Origin: Verrucomicrobia bacterium IMCC26134
Lineage (GTDB): Bacteria > Verrucomicrobiota > Verrucomicrobiia > Opitutales > Opitutaceae
Reading direction: 5' to 3'
Length of the DNA stretch: 64,000 bases
Assembly (NCBI GenBank): GCA_000972765.1
Contig: CP011265.1
Span: forward strand, 868,001 to 932,000
Shown here: positions 1 to 8,560 of the stretch, piece by piece
How the letters are laid out: each line of letters starts with the position of its first letter
How positions within the stretch are numbered: the first letter of the stretch is position 1
Made by a program: the position numbers and the translations under genes
Notes under the pieces: model-generated
What the model saw: only the letters and a program-made list of their open reading frames with translations
Databases searched by the model: none
Told to the model about the DNA's origin: nothing

Positions 1-2
1 GT

Positions 3-989
3 GCCATCTATTTGGTGGATAGCCGGTTTCGTGCGCTTTATCGGGGTGCCCTTGATGCTCTGTTACCGGCTGATCGTGTCACCGAGGTCGAGGCATCCGA
101 GCCTGCCAAATCATTCGAGGCACTCACCCCGGTTTTCCTCGATCTGCTTGCTCGTGGCCTCAAGCGCGATCGCACCCTCGTGGTCATCGGCGGTGGAGTG
201 CTGCAGGATATCGGCTGCTTTATCGCTTCCGTTCTTTCGCGCGGGCTGCGCTGGGAGCTTTTGCCAACCACGTTGCTGGCGCAGGCCGATAGCTGCATCG
301 GCAGCAAAAGCTCCATCAATATCGGCCCTTACAAAAACCAGTTGGGCACCTTTTATCCGCCTCATCGCGTAATGCTCGTTTCAGGGGTTCTTTCTACCTT
401 ACCGCCTGACGAGATTCGCTCCGGACTTGGCGAGGTGATAAAACTCCAGCTCCTCGCCGGAGATGCAGGTTTCCGTGAGCTCATGACCGACCTTGGTCAA
501 CGCCCCTCTTCTGATCCCGATCTTCTTTCCAAATGGGTCACCCGTTCACTCGCGGTCAAAAAACCCTATATCGAGAGCGATGAGTTCGACCGTGGCGTGC
601 GTAATCTGCTCAACTACGGTCACACCTTCGGTCACGCTTACGAATCAGCTACCGCCTTTGCTATTCCCCACGGCATCGCGGTCATTCTGGGCATGCTGAC
701 CGCTACGTTTGTCTCCGTTCGGCTCGGTTTGGTTTCAGTGTCTCACTACGACGAACTAAACCGGTTGCTGGGGCCGTGGCACCAGCCCTATATCGAGGCG
801 CTCCGAGCGGCGTCTTTGGATGATATGCTCACGGCCATTCGACATGATAAGAAAAACACCGGCGATTCAGTGAACTGTATCCTGACTCGGGGTTACGGCC
901 TTATGGAAAAGACGCCGGTTCCATTGAACGAGGTCCTTGCGCCTGCCATTGCTGACTTCATAGTCGGTCTCCCTCCGGTTTACCGCTGA
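3..989 (+). CDS. AroB-like sugar phosphate cyclase / 3-dehydroquinate synthase family protein (5' end outside window)
   Basis: The frame is open to the left edge (codons for Ala-Ile-Tyr precede the first in-window TTG), so the N-terminus lies upstream. The family converts DAHP or a related sugar phosphate into a cyclitol with NAD+ and a divalent metal. Visible motifs are the NAD-binding GGGVLQD, TTLLAQADSCIGSK with the active-site Lys, GLGEVIKL with a metal-ligand Glu, GVRNLLNYGHTFGHAYE and PHGIAV with the metal-ligand His residues. The product may not be dehydroquinate: the gene sits 35 bp before a NeuB-like synthase and near glycosyltransferases, which points to a surface-sugar pathway rather than the shikimate pathway. 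Family assignment is secure; substrate is not. Confidence 0.85.
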   Translation, partial: AIYLVDSRFRALYRGALDALLPADRVTEVEASEPAKSFEALTPVFLDLLARGLKRDRTLVVIGGGVLQDIGCFIASVLSRGLRWELLPTTLLAQADSCIGSKSSINIGPYKNQLGTFYPPHRVMLVSGVLSTLPPDEIRSGLGEVIKLQLLAGDAGFRELMTDLGQRPSSDPDLLSKWVTRSLAVKKPYIESDEFDRGVRNLLNYGHTFGHAYESATAFAIPHGIAVILGMLTATFVSVRLGLVSVSHYDELNRLLGPWHQPYIEALRAASLDDMLTAIRHDKKNTGDSVNCILTRGYGLMEKTPVPLNEVLAPAIADFIVGLPPVYR

Positions 990-1024
990 CCTTTTCCCGT
1001 TTCCCTTTTTAACTACTCATTCCC

Positions 1025-2119
1025 ATGGCCATTGACCGCGACATCTTTGAAAACCTCTTTGTGCTCGAGATGACGAATAATCATCAGGGTAACTTAGACC
1101 GCGCCCTGGAGATCGTGCGCGAACATAGCCGTATCGTGCGTTTCAACAACGTTCGTGCAGCGATTAAGCTGCAGTTCAGGGACATCGACACCTTTGTCCA
1201 CAAGGACTTCCGTGATCGCACCGATATCCGATACGTCCGCCGTGTGCTTGAAACTCGTATCGACAAGGCTGGCTACGCACGGTTGGTCGAGGCGATTCGC
1301 AAGAGCGGCTGCATCCCCCTCGCCACTCCCTTTGACGAGAAATCCGTGGATCTTTGCGTCGAGTTCGACCTGCCCATGATCAAAATAGCCAGCGCCGATT
1401 CGAATGACTGGATGCTGTTGGAACGCATTGCTAAGACCCGCAAGCCCTGTATCATCTCGTTTGGTGCCACCCCGCTGAAGGATATGGACGATGTCGTCAC
1501 CTTCTTTGAAAATCGTAATATACCCCTAGCGATTAACCATTGCGTCGCGGCCTATCCGCACGAGGACGCCGAGTGCGAACTGGAGCAGATAGATTTTATG
1601 CGCGACCGTTATCCCGGTCATGTGATCGGCTGGTCCTGCCACGAATACCGGGACTGGGATACCTCCATCAAGATTGCTTACGCCAAAGGCGCCCGCACCT
1701 TTGAGCGCCATATTGATATAGACTCGGATGGCTTTAAAGTGGCGCCGTATTCCTCGTTACCCAGCCAGCTTGATATCTGGTTCAAGGCTTTTCATAAAGC
1801 GGTGGAATTTTGCGGCACTGCCCGGAACGGTCGCAAACTTCCTTTAGCCAAGGAAACGGCCTACCTGGATACGTATATACGCGGCGTATATGCCAAGCAC
1901 GGACTCCAACCCGGTCAGATTCTGCGTGAGGAAGATATCTACCTGGCGATACCTCTACAAAAGGGACAGATTTCCTGCCGCGAACTTATGCTCGGACAAT
2001 ACGGACACAAGATCGTCTTACCGGTGGCGGCTGACGCGCCGATCCGCATTGATGATGTTGATACACCTTATTCCGGTGACGATTCACTGCGTCGGCTCAT
2101 CTACGAACGAGGCCTTTGA
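1025..2119 (+). CDS. NeuB-like sialic/nonulosonic acid synthase family protein with SAF domain
   Basis: A 364-residue protein. NeuB-family enzymes condense phosphoenolpyruvate with an amino sugar to make a nine-carbon acid. The start resembles NeuB (EMTNNHQGNLDRALEI), followed by the family Lys-X-Gln strand (IKLQF) and a TIM-barrel core with IKIASADSNDW and GWSCHEY. The C-terminal 70 residues (from about GVYAKHGLQPGQILREEDI) look like the antifreeze/SAF domain of sialic acid synthases. The first strand diverges from canonical NeuB, so the acceptor may differ. It follows the AroB-like gene by 35 bp, probably as one operon, and a REP-like palindrome follows its stop codon. Likely role: a glycan building block. 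Confidence 0.8.
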   Translation: MAIDRDIFENLFVLEMTNNHQGNLDRALEIVREHSRIVRFNNVRAAIKLQFRDIDTFVHKDFRDRTDIRYVRRVLETRIDKAGYARLVEAIRKSGCIPLATPFDEKSVDLCVEFDLPMIKIASADSNDWMLLERIAKTRKPCIISFGATPLKDMDDVVTFFENRNIPLAINHCVAAYPHEDAECELEQIDFMRDRYPGHVIGWSCHEYRDWDTSIKIAYAKGARTFERHIDIDSDGFKVAPYSSLPSQLDIWFKAFHKAVEFCGTARNGRKLPLAKETAYLDTYIRGVYAKHGLQPGQILREEDIYLAIPLQKGQISCRELMLGQYGHKIVLPVAADAPIRIDDVDTPYSGDDSLRRLIYERGL

Positions 2120-2128
2120 TCCGGGCTG

Positions 2129-2195
2129 GTGTAGTAACGTCCGTGTCGGACGTTCTCCCTGCAACCGAAAACGTCCGGCACGGACGTTACTACAC
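2129..2195. repeat. REP-like nested palindrome after the NeuB-like gene
   Basis: Two 26-nt arms (2129-2154 and 2170-2195) are reverse complements with a single G/U-type mismatch. Each arm contains its own mini-hairpin, AACGTCCG-nnn-CGGACGTT. The element can fold as one long stem or as two small ones. It lies between two convergent genes, has no U tract and so is not a classic terminator. A related stem with the same trailing TACAC occurs at 31981-32009. Confidence 0.75.
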
Positions 2196-2229
2196 GGGCC
2201 AATAGAGCTGGTTCAAAACCGAAAGAGGG

Positions 2230-3159
2230 TTAAAAATTCAACCGCTCCCGCTCAACCACGAGCGGACGTTTCGTTACTTTGGTGTGTATCGCTCCTATAT
2301 ATTCTCCGATCACACCAATAAAAAAAAGTTGCACGGAACCGATGAAGAATAGCCCGACCACCACGGGGGCTGTTCCAAGCGAAAAATTATACCAGTTGAA
2401 CAGCTTATAGATAAGGTATCCCATACTGATCGCCAGGCAGAGCATCGACATAGTGAAACCGGCCATTGAGGCCAGTCGCAAAGGCACCTTCGTGTGGTTG
2501 GTGAAGCCCAGCATCGCTATATCGAAGAGCGTATAAAAATTATTCTTTGAAAAACCTCGTTTCCGTCTGGGTTGAACAAACGGGATACGCGCCACCGGAA
2601 ATCCAAGTTCTGAAATCTGGCCACGGAAATAAGGATAGGGATCGTCGCAGACCCTCAAAAGCTCAATGACTTCCCTGTCATATAAACCAAAGCCTGTGAA
2701 ATTGCGGAGTAGATCTACATCCGCCAGACGCGCTACGATTTTATAGTAGATACGGCGCGCGGCGAAAAATAGTGGCGACTCTTCACTTTCGTTTTTAATA
2801 GCCGCCACGACCTTCCAGCCCGCTTCCCACTCGGGAATGAACTTCTCAATGAACTCGGGCGGATCTTGTAAATCAGAGGCTAGATAGAGCACCGCATCAC
2901 CTCTTGCCTGAAGGATCGCATGGTAAGGGGATCGAATGTGGCCGAAATTGCGGGTGTTGAATATAACCTTCAGTCGCGGTTCGAGCGCCGCCGCCTTGCG
3001 CAGGGCGGTCGCAGTCCCGTCAGTCGAGCAGTTGTCGATTATTATGTATTCCCATTCATAATGGGGAAACTTGGCCACCACCGACCACACCCGGCGGAAC
3101 AACTCCTCCAGATTGTCTTCTTCGTTATAACATCCACTGACCAAACTGATTTTTTTCAT
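2230..3159 (-). CDS. Polyprenyl-phosphate glycosyltransferase, GT2 family (GtrB/DPM1-like)
   Basis: A 309-residue protein predicted to transfer a sugar from a nucleotide donor to a polyprenyl phosphate at the inner membrane. The N-terminal GT-A fold shows SGCYNEEDN (about 8-16), IIIDNCSTDGT, NFGHIRSPYH and the metal-binding SDLQDPPEF. Two C-terminal transmembrane helices (about 230-254 and 264-289) precede the basic tail KRPLVVERE, the standard GtrB-like layout. It lies 33 bp downstream of the GT39 gene on the same strand, so the pair probably works together: this enzyme makes the lipid-linked sugar that the GT-C enzyme uses. Confidence 0.9.
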   Translation of the reverse strand: MKKISLVSGCYNEEDNLEELFRRVWSVVAKFPHYEWEYIIIDNCSTDGTATALRKAAALEPRLKVIFNTRNFGHIRSPYHAILQARGDAVLYLASDLQDPPEFIEKFIPEWEAGWKVVAAIKNESEESPLFFAARRIYYKIVARLADVDLLRNFTGFGLYDREVIELLRVCDDPYPYFRGQISELGFPVARIPFVQPRRKRGFSKNNFYTLFDIAMLGFTNHTKVPLRLASMAGFTMSMLCLAISMGYLIYKLFNWYNFSLGTAPVVVGLFFIGSVQLFFIGVIGEYIGAIHTKVTKRPLVVERERLNF

Positions 3160-3192
3160 GGGGGCTCGTTTTAGATCCGGACTTGTGTGGCA

Positions 3193-4809
3193 TTAAGGCG
3201 TCGAGGGCTCCCGACTGCGAACGGTATTCAAAAGCACACCGTTGCGTCGTATTTCCACAAAAAGCGGCATGGTCGGGAAGTTTTTCCACATCTGGTAACG
3301 CGGGATCGCCGTGTAGAAATCCACCTCCGCAGGCATGGTCACGCCGGGAGCCGGTCCAAGTATCAGCCCAATTCGCATATCTTTGGCAGTGAATTGATTA
3401 AAGCAAGACGCCGACAATTCGTTCAGGCCGACGGCGACCGTGAGCGGACGCATGACGCGGGTTTGTTCACGATTCAACAGCTTCGCGACCTCCCGATAGC
3501 TTGTCGCCCAGTAATCGGTTTCAAAGCGTTCGTGCAGCGTTTGCCGGTCGCCCGCGAACACGTTGTAAAACACGTATTGGTAAGGATGCAGGGTGACCAG
3601 ATCGGGCGCGGCCAACGCCAGCGTAGCGGCGGCGCCGACGGTGCCCATCAGGTCCTTGCGGCGATCCACCCACGCCGCCGCAGTGGCTGCGCCTAATCCC
3701 GCGAGGACGGCCATGGCAGGGAGCACAAACAGGAAATGCCGGACCCCATCGTAAACGTTGGGCTTTTTGATCCACACGAAAACGACCGGAAAAATAAGCC
3801 AAAACAGAATGACAAAGATCCGCTCGCTCCCGGCCTCGCGCCCCTGTTTCCAAAGGCTGCGCACTCCGGCGCCCAGTCCGACCGCGACCCAGATTGCGAT
3901 GAAAACCGGTGCGGTTAAAAACAACATCACCGGCAGGTAGTGCCACGGGAGTTGTGCGCTTCCGATGTTCTGCCCCAGATACTGCACCGGATAAGAAATG
4001 GGAAAGGCCGTTGCCTGGAGGAAGGACTCGATTGGGTTCCAGAATGGCCGCTGGTGCGCATACGGCCAGAACGCCACCAGGATGGTCCAGGTCAGCAAGC
4101 CGGTCAGAACAAAGCCGGCGGCGGTGCGGCTCGTGATCGAACTTTTTAGATCCGTCACTAGCGACCCCCGCATCGCGGAGCGAACCCCGCAAAAAATCAG
4201 TCCGGCGACAAAGAACACACCTACCACCGCTCCGCCTACCCGCACGGACAGGGTCAGCCCGAAAATCACCCCGAGCACGCAGAAGCGGCCGAGCACGGGT
4301 TTCTCCAAAACCATGAGGATGCCCAGCACCGACCAGGCGACGCCCGTGGCCATGGGGATGTCCTTGCAGTTGATGAACGATTGGCCGACGAACTGCGGCA
4401 TCATCAACAGCGAGGCCACGGAAAAAAGCGCAACGCGCTCCCCGCCCAGTCGCCGCCCTATTTTGGCCACGGCGGGTAGCGCAAAGGCGCCGGCCCCCGC
4501 CATGAAAAAGGAGCGCCATTCAAACAGATCGTCCGCAAACGTGCGGTGGAAAATCGCACTCGGGAGATCGAAAAGCGTTCCATAGGTGTAGAGTCCGCCG
4601 ATGTCGGTTCTCCACCGCATATCTTGGAAGCCGGACCGGAAATAATCCCACACATAGGACCCGTAGATGGCGTGCTGCGCCTCGTCCCACGCCATCCCGT
4701 AGCCGCGTGAGAGCGGCATGGCCACAAACACGCAGAGTCCGAAAAGCACCCATTCCCAATGGGATAATAAAAAGCGGCGGGTCGGCATGGAGGCTTGGGA
4801 TGAGCTCAT
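3193..4809 (-). CDS. GT39/ArnT-like integral membrane glycosyltransferase
   Basis: About 538 residues with many hydrophobic segments across the first 400. GT-C enzymes transfer a sugar from a polyprenyl phosphate carrier on the periplasmic face. The first loop carries the acidic motif GYGMAWDEAQH expected of the family's catalytic Asp. The open frame extends to 4845, but the ATG at 4809 gives a better N-terminus (MSSSQASMPTRR then the first helix). It is the upstream member of a two-gene operon with the GT2 gene. The acceptor could be lipid A, a protein or a glycan and cannot be told from sequence. Confidence 0.75.
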   Translation of the reverse strand: MSSSQASMPTRRFLLSHWEWVLFGLCVFVAMPLSRGYGMAWDEAQHAIYGSYVWDYFRSGFQDMRWRTDIGGLYTYGTLFDLPSAIFHRTFADDLFEWRSFFMAGAGAFALPAVAKIGRRLGGERVALFSVASLLMMPQFVGQSFINCKDIPMATGVAWSVLGILMVLEKPVLGRFCVLGVIFGLTLSVRVGGAVVGVFFVAGLIFCGVRSAMRGSLVTDLKSSITSRTAAGFVLTGLLTWTILVAFWPYAHQRPFWNPIESFLQATAFPISYPVQYLGQNIGSAQLPWHYLPVMLFLTAPVFIAIWVAVGLGAGVRSLWKQGREAGSERIFVILFWLIFPVVFVWIKKPNVYDGVRHFLFVLPAMAVLAGLGAATAAAWVDRRKDLMGTVGAAATLALAAPDLVTLHPYQYVFYNVFAGDRQTLHERFETDYWATSYREVAKLLNREQTRVMRPLTVAVGLNELSASCFNQFTAKDMRIGLILGPAPGVTMPAEVDFYTAIPRYQMWKNFPTMPLFVEIRRNGVLLNTVRSREPSTP

Positions 4810-5068
4810 TTCACGAAAAGAATCACAATGTGAGCAAAGCAGCACCCAGCGGCCAATTAAAAGGGTTTAATTTTGTTTGGCGGCGCGGGGAGGGCCGACG
4901 GCTCGCCGAGGTGCGCCGGTCAAAGCGGCGCCGAGTCGACGCACTCCCTATCGGGCGCGGCACGCCTTTGAACTGTCGGATTCGGAGGCCGGGCTGGAGC
5001 TCGGCGTTCCCTGGGCGGACTGACTGCGGCCTTGCGCGCGGAGGGGCGGGCGGGTGTGGTGTGGGTTT

Positions 5069-5674
5069 ATGTTTACGGGCATCATCGAGGAAACGGGACG
5101 GGTGGAGTTTTTCACGCAACGCGCGGCGGCGTGGAGGTTGCGCGTCGCGGCCAGCAAGGCCCTCGTGGACGTCGCACTGGGCGACAGCATCGCGGTCAAT
5201 GGTTGCTGCCTCACGGTCGTCGCGTTTGACGCCACCGGTCTGGAGTTTGACGTGCTCGAGGAAACGCGTCGCCTCACCAGTCTCTCGGCGGTGGCGGCGG
5301 GTGGTGCGGGCGGGGTGGTCAACTTGGAGACCAGTCTGCGCTTCGGCGGCAAGATGGGCGGGCACTTTGTCACGGGGCACGTAGACGGTCTGGGCGTGAT
5401 CGAGGTGTTCGAACCGCGCGGGGCGGATCGCTACCTGCGGGTGCGCACGCCAGCGGGCGCGGGGCGTTATCTCATCCACAAGGGCAGCATCGCCATCGAC
5501 GGCATCTCGCTGACCGTGGCCGAGGCGAGCGGAGACACCTTTGCCGTGTGGCTCATCCCGCATACGGTGGAGGTCACTAACCTGGCCGCGAAGATGGCGG
5601 GTGATCCGGTGAATCTGGAGTTCGATCTGCTGGGGAAATACGTCGAAAAACTCACGGCTGTCCGTCAGGGCTGA
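5069..5674 (+). CDS. ribE: Riboflavin synthase, alpha subunit
   Basis: A 201-residue enzyme that dismutates two 6,7-dimethyl-8-ribityllumazine molecules to riboflavin. The start is fixed by the family N-terminus MFTGIIEETG; the open frame begins five codons earlier. Two tandem lumazine-binding barrels are visible, each with its hallmark: GHFVTGHVDGLG in the first and HKGSIAIDGISLTV plus HTVEVTNL in the second. Length is typical. No other riboflavin gene is nearby and no FMN riboswitch consensus is seen in the 260 bp upstream. The next gene starts 3 bp after the stop, suggesting co-transcription. Confidence 0.96.
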   Translation: MFTGIIEETGRVEFFTQRAAAWRLRVAASKALVDVALGDSIAVNGCCLTVVAFDATGLEFDVLEETRRLTSLSAVAAGGAGGVVNLETSLRFGGKMGGHFVTGHVDGLGVIEVFEPRGADRYLRVRTPAGAGRYLIHKGSIAIDGISLTVAEASGDTFAVWLIPHTVEVTNLAAKMAGDPVNLEFDLLGKYVEKLTAVRQG

Positions 5675-5677
5675 TTG

Positions 5678-6670
5678 ATGCGCGCGATCTTGCAGGCGAT
5701 CACCGAGGAGTTGCAGCGGCTCAAGGCCGACGGCGAGCAGACGGTCGTGGTCTCGGAAGAGACGCTGGTGCGGCTGCGCGCGCTGGTGGCGGCGCAGGGT
5801 GGAAAGCCGGTTGGCGCGGTCACGACGACCGCTCCCGGCGCAGACTCGGCGACCCGATCGCCCGCTCCCGGAGCGGCGGCGAAGACGGCGTTTGCGAATT
5901 GGCAACCGAAGTCCGAGACGCGGGCCGAACCGTCGCGGGCGGCTCCGGTTGCGCCCGCGTCGTTGCCGCGGGTGCCGGCGGCTGCAGCGACTCCGTTGGT
6001 GAAGCTGCCACCTCCGCCCGTGGTGACGTTGCCGGAGGGCGAAAAGGCGGCGCGCTGGGCTGCCTTGCACGCGTTGGCGGCGAGCGATCCGGTCTGTGTG
6101 TCGAATGTGCGAGCAGGGAAGAAAATCGCGTTCGGGTCGGGTTCGCTGGAGGCGAAGATCTTTTTTGTCGGCGATGCCCCCGGAGCGGAAGAGGAGCTGG
6201 CGGGCGAGCCGTTTGTGGGGCCATCCGGGCAGTTGTTGACCAAGATGATCGCGGGCATGGGGCTCAAGCGGGAGGATGTTTTTATCTGCAATGTCCTGTG
6301 CTGGCGTCCGGCGGTGCCGGTGGCGGCGGGAGCGGAGCAGCTTGAGAATCGCGCGCCGACGACGGAAGAGATGGGCTATTGCCTGCCTTATCTGCGGGCG
6401 GCGGTGGAGCTGGTGCAGCCGGAGCTGATCGTGGCGCTGGGCGGCGCGGCGGCGCAGGGTCTGCTCGGGGCGAAGTTCACCAAGCTGGCGGACGCGCGCA
6501 GCCAGTGGCATGATTTTGCCGGGCATCCGGTGATGGTGACCTACCACCCGAGCTACCTGCTGCGCAGCAACAGCACGAAGTCGAAACGCGCGGTCTGGGA
6601 GGATTTGCTAAAAGTGATGGAGCGCGGCGAGCTGCCGATCTCGCCGAAGCAGCGGGGCTATTTTCTGTAG
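5678..6670 (+). CDS. Uracil-DNA glycosylase superfamily protein (family 4-like)
   Basis: A 330-residue protein. The C-terminal 210 residues match the family 4/5 uracil glycosylase fold: KIFFVGDAPGAEEE (motif 1), GQLLTKMIAGMGL, VFICNVLCWRP, IVALGGAAAQGLLG and VTYHPSYLLR (motif 2). The N-terminal 110 residues are an Ala/Pro-rich low-complexity linker after a short helix, as in bacterial forms appended to other modules. The four-cysteine iron-sulfur site is altered: the first CxxC is reduced to a single Cys (DPVCVSNVR) and the NVxxCRP cysteine is shifted by one position. Cluster binding and activity are therefore uncertain. ATG 5678 is preferred over the overlapping TTG. Confidence 0.82.
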   Translation: MRAILQAITEELQRLKADGEQTVVVSEETLVRLRALVAAQGGKPVGAVTTTAPGADSATRSPAPGAAAKTAFANWQPKSETRAEPSRAAPVAPASLPRVPAAAATPLVKLPPPPVVTLPEGEKAARWAALHALAASDPVCVSNVRAGKKIAFGSGSLEAKIFFVGDAPGAEEELAGEPFVGPSGQLLTKMIAGMGLKREDVFICNVLCWRPAVPVAAGAEQLENRAPTTEEMGYCLPYLRAAVELVQPELIVALGGAAAQGLLGAKFTKLADARSQWHDFAGHPVMVTYHPSYLLRSNSTKSKRAVWEDLLKVMERGELPISPKQRGYFL

Positions 6671-6676
6671 GCTCGG

Positions 6677-8551
6677 TTACCCTTTCAGGATGGTTCCGGT
6701 GACGACTTCGCTGCGCCAGAGGCGCTGCGTGAAGGGGAGGGCGGCGAGGGCGATGAGCACCAGATTGACGGCGGCGAAGATGATCAGCGCGTAGAACCCG
6801 CGATCGGTGAAACCGTAGCTGTGCAGGCCGACGCCGAGCAGGTTGGTGCCGAACCAGCTCCAGCTCGTGACGATGTTGCCAAAAACGGCGAGGGCCATGA
6901 AGGGGCGCGGGCCGGCGAGCTTGCCCCAGCGGACGTGGAGCAGGACGGCGTTCCAGATCACGATGATGAGCGCGCCGTTTTCCTTCGGGTCCCAGCCCCA
7001 GAAGCGGCCCCACGACTGGTCGGCCCAGATGCCGCCGAGGATCGTGCCGACGAGACTGAAGAGCGTCGCAAAGCAGAGGATGCCGTAAACCATTCGCTCC
7101 AGGGCGACGGCGGTGTCGTGGTCCAGCGAGCGGGTGAAGACGCCGCGCAGGATGTAGAGGGCGGCCAGGAAACCGGCGAGGTAGGTGGCGCTGTAGCCGA
7201 TGGTGATGATGACGACGTGCGTCGCCAACCAGAAGTTCGAGTCGAGCACGGCGCGCATCATTTCCAGCGTGTCGCCACCGAGGGAGAGATGATGGGCGAT
7301 GATGAGGCCGGCGAAGCCGATGATGCCGCCGGCGGCGCTGGCGAGTCCGCGCGTTTGGAGTTTTTCAAGCACGAGGCAAAGACCGACCGCTCCCCAGGCG
7401 ACAAAAAGGGCGGAGGAGTAGAGGTTGGTGACGGGCGGGCGGCCCTCCAGCCACATGCGCGTGGCGATGCCGGCGGTCATCAGAACCCAGCCGAGCGCGA
7501 GCAGGTAAAACGCCGAGCGACCGAGCTCCCCGGGCCATTTCAGCCACGAGAAAACGGCGAGCAGCAAGGTGGCGACAAAGATGACCATGCCGGCATAAAA
7601 CGGCTCGGCGGCCTTGAAGCGGGTCTCGGTGTGGACCTTGACGAGCTGGGCGGCGAAACGCTTCTCCAGCTCGGCGCGGAGGAGTTTGACGATGGTGTTG
7701 AACTCATCGGCCTTTTGGTTGCGCCAAGCGTAGGCGAGGCCGGCGTAACTGAGGGCATGGGCCTCGATCTCGCCGCTTTGGAAGGTCTCGAGCAGGACGG
7801 CTCCGGTCTTGCGCCAGGCGATGTCCTCACGCTCGGCGTCGTCGGGTGGCACGGGCATCAAGTAGGCGTTCTGGGCCATGAAGTCGAAGCGGCTGGCGAT
7901 GTCCATGACCCGGCGGGCCGCTTCCTCGTCATGGGGTTTGCCCTGCTGGCGCAGGCGCACCGCGGCGACGGCGGGAACGAGGTTTTTCTGGAAGGTGGTG
8001 AGCTCGTCGAGGGGCTGGGCGATGTCGGGCGGAATCAGCGAACACTCGATGCGCACGAAGAGCCCGATGTTGTCGCGCAGGCGGATGATCTCGCGTTGAA
8101 ACGGAGTGCGGCGCTGGGCCTCGATCGGCTCGGCGAGGCGGGCCTGGCGCTCGATCTCGGCAAGGCCGGGGGTGAGTTGCGCGTAGGAGAACCGTTTTTT
8201 CCCACCGCCGTCGGCCTCGGAGAGCTTGAGCAGGGCGAGGACGTCGGGATGGAGGATCTCGAAAACCTGATAGGCGTGGGCCTGCCGGTCCCCGAGCAGG
8301 ACGGCGGCGATCCAATCCGAAGGCGTCAGCTTGGTGCCGTCGGCGAGGCGCACGGTCTGGCGGCCCTGCAACTGAAGCAAGGTCGCGCGGGCGACGGTAT
8401 CGAGAGGTTTGATACGACCGCCCACCAGAACGGGAAGACTGCCGAAGGCGACGGTGTCTGGAGTGCCGGCGGGTGAGCGCGGCGGGATCAGGGTGGAGCC
8501 GACGTAGAGCAGACCGAGCACCAGGACGAGGAGGGAGACCAGTTTCTTCAT
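6677..8551 (-). CDS. ccsA: Cytochrome c biogenesis protein CcsA/ResC
   Basis: A 624-residue membrane protein of the System II heme-handling complex, which delivers heme to apocytochrome c outside the cytoplasmic membrane. The C-terminal half has about eight transmembrane helices and the tryptophan-rich heme motif (SWGRFWGWDPKENGAL). The N-terminal 320 residues, after a signal anchor (MKKLVSLLVLVLGLL), form a soluble domain beginning LPVLVGGRIKPLDTVAR; this extension makes the protein longer than plain CcsA. It starts 9 bp after the resB stop, so the two are translated from one message. Confidence 0.92.
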   Translation of the reverse strand: MKKLVSLLVLVLGLLYVGSTLIPPRSPAGTPDTVAFGSLPVLVGGRIKPLDTVARATLLQLQGRQTVRLADGTKLTPSDWIAAVLLGDRQAHAYQVFEILHPDVLALLKLSEADGGGKKRFSYAQLTPGLAEIERQARLAEPIEAQRRTPFQREIIRLRDNIGLFVRIECSLIPPDIAQPLDELTTFQKNLVPAVAAVRLRQQGKPHDEEAARRVMDIASRFDFMAQNAYLMPVPPDDAEREDIAWRKTGAVLLETFQSGEIEAHALSYAGLAYAWRNQKADEFNTIVKLLRAELEKRFAAQLVKVHTETRFKAAEPFYAGMVIFVATLLLAVFSWLKWPGELGRSAFYLLALGWVLMTAGIATRMWLEGRPPVTNLYSSALFVAWGAVGLCLVLEKLQTRGLASAAGGIIGFAGLIIAHHLSLGGDTLEMMRAVLDSNFWLATHVVIITIGYSATYLAGFLAALYILRGVFTRSLDHDTAVALERMVYGILCFATLFSLVGTILGGIWADQSWGRFWGWDPKENGALIIVIWNAVLLHVRWGKLAGPRPFMALAVFGNIVTSWSWFGTNLLGVGLHSYGFTDRGFYALIIFAAVNLVLIALAALPFTQRLWRSEVVTGTILKG

Positions 8552-8560
8552 GGTGCGGGC

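Noticed and set aside
4810-5068. FMN riboswitch upstream of riboflavin synthase.
   Set aside because: No RFN consensus was recognised; the gap is GC-rich and featureless.
6821-8476. A 551-codon frame opposite ccsA.
   Set aside because: Shadow of the ccsA gene; composition is typical of antisense GC-rich frames.
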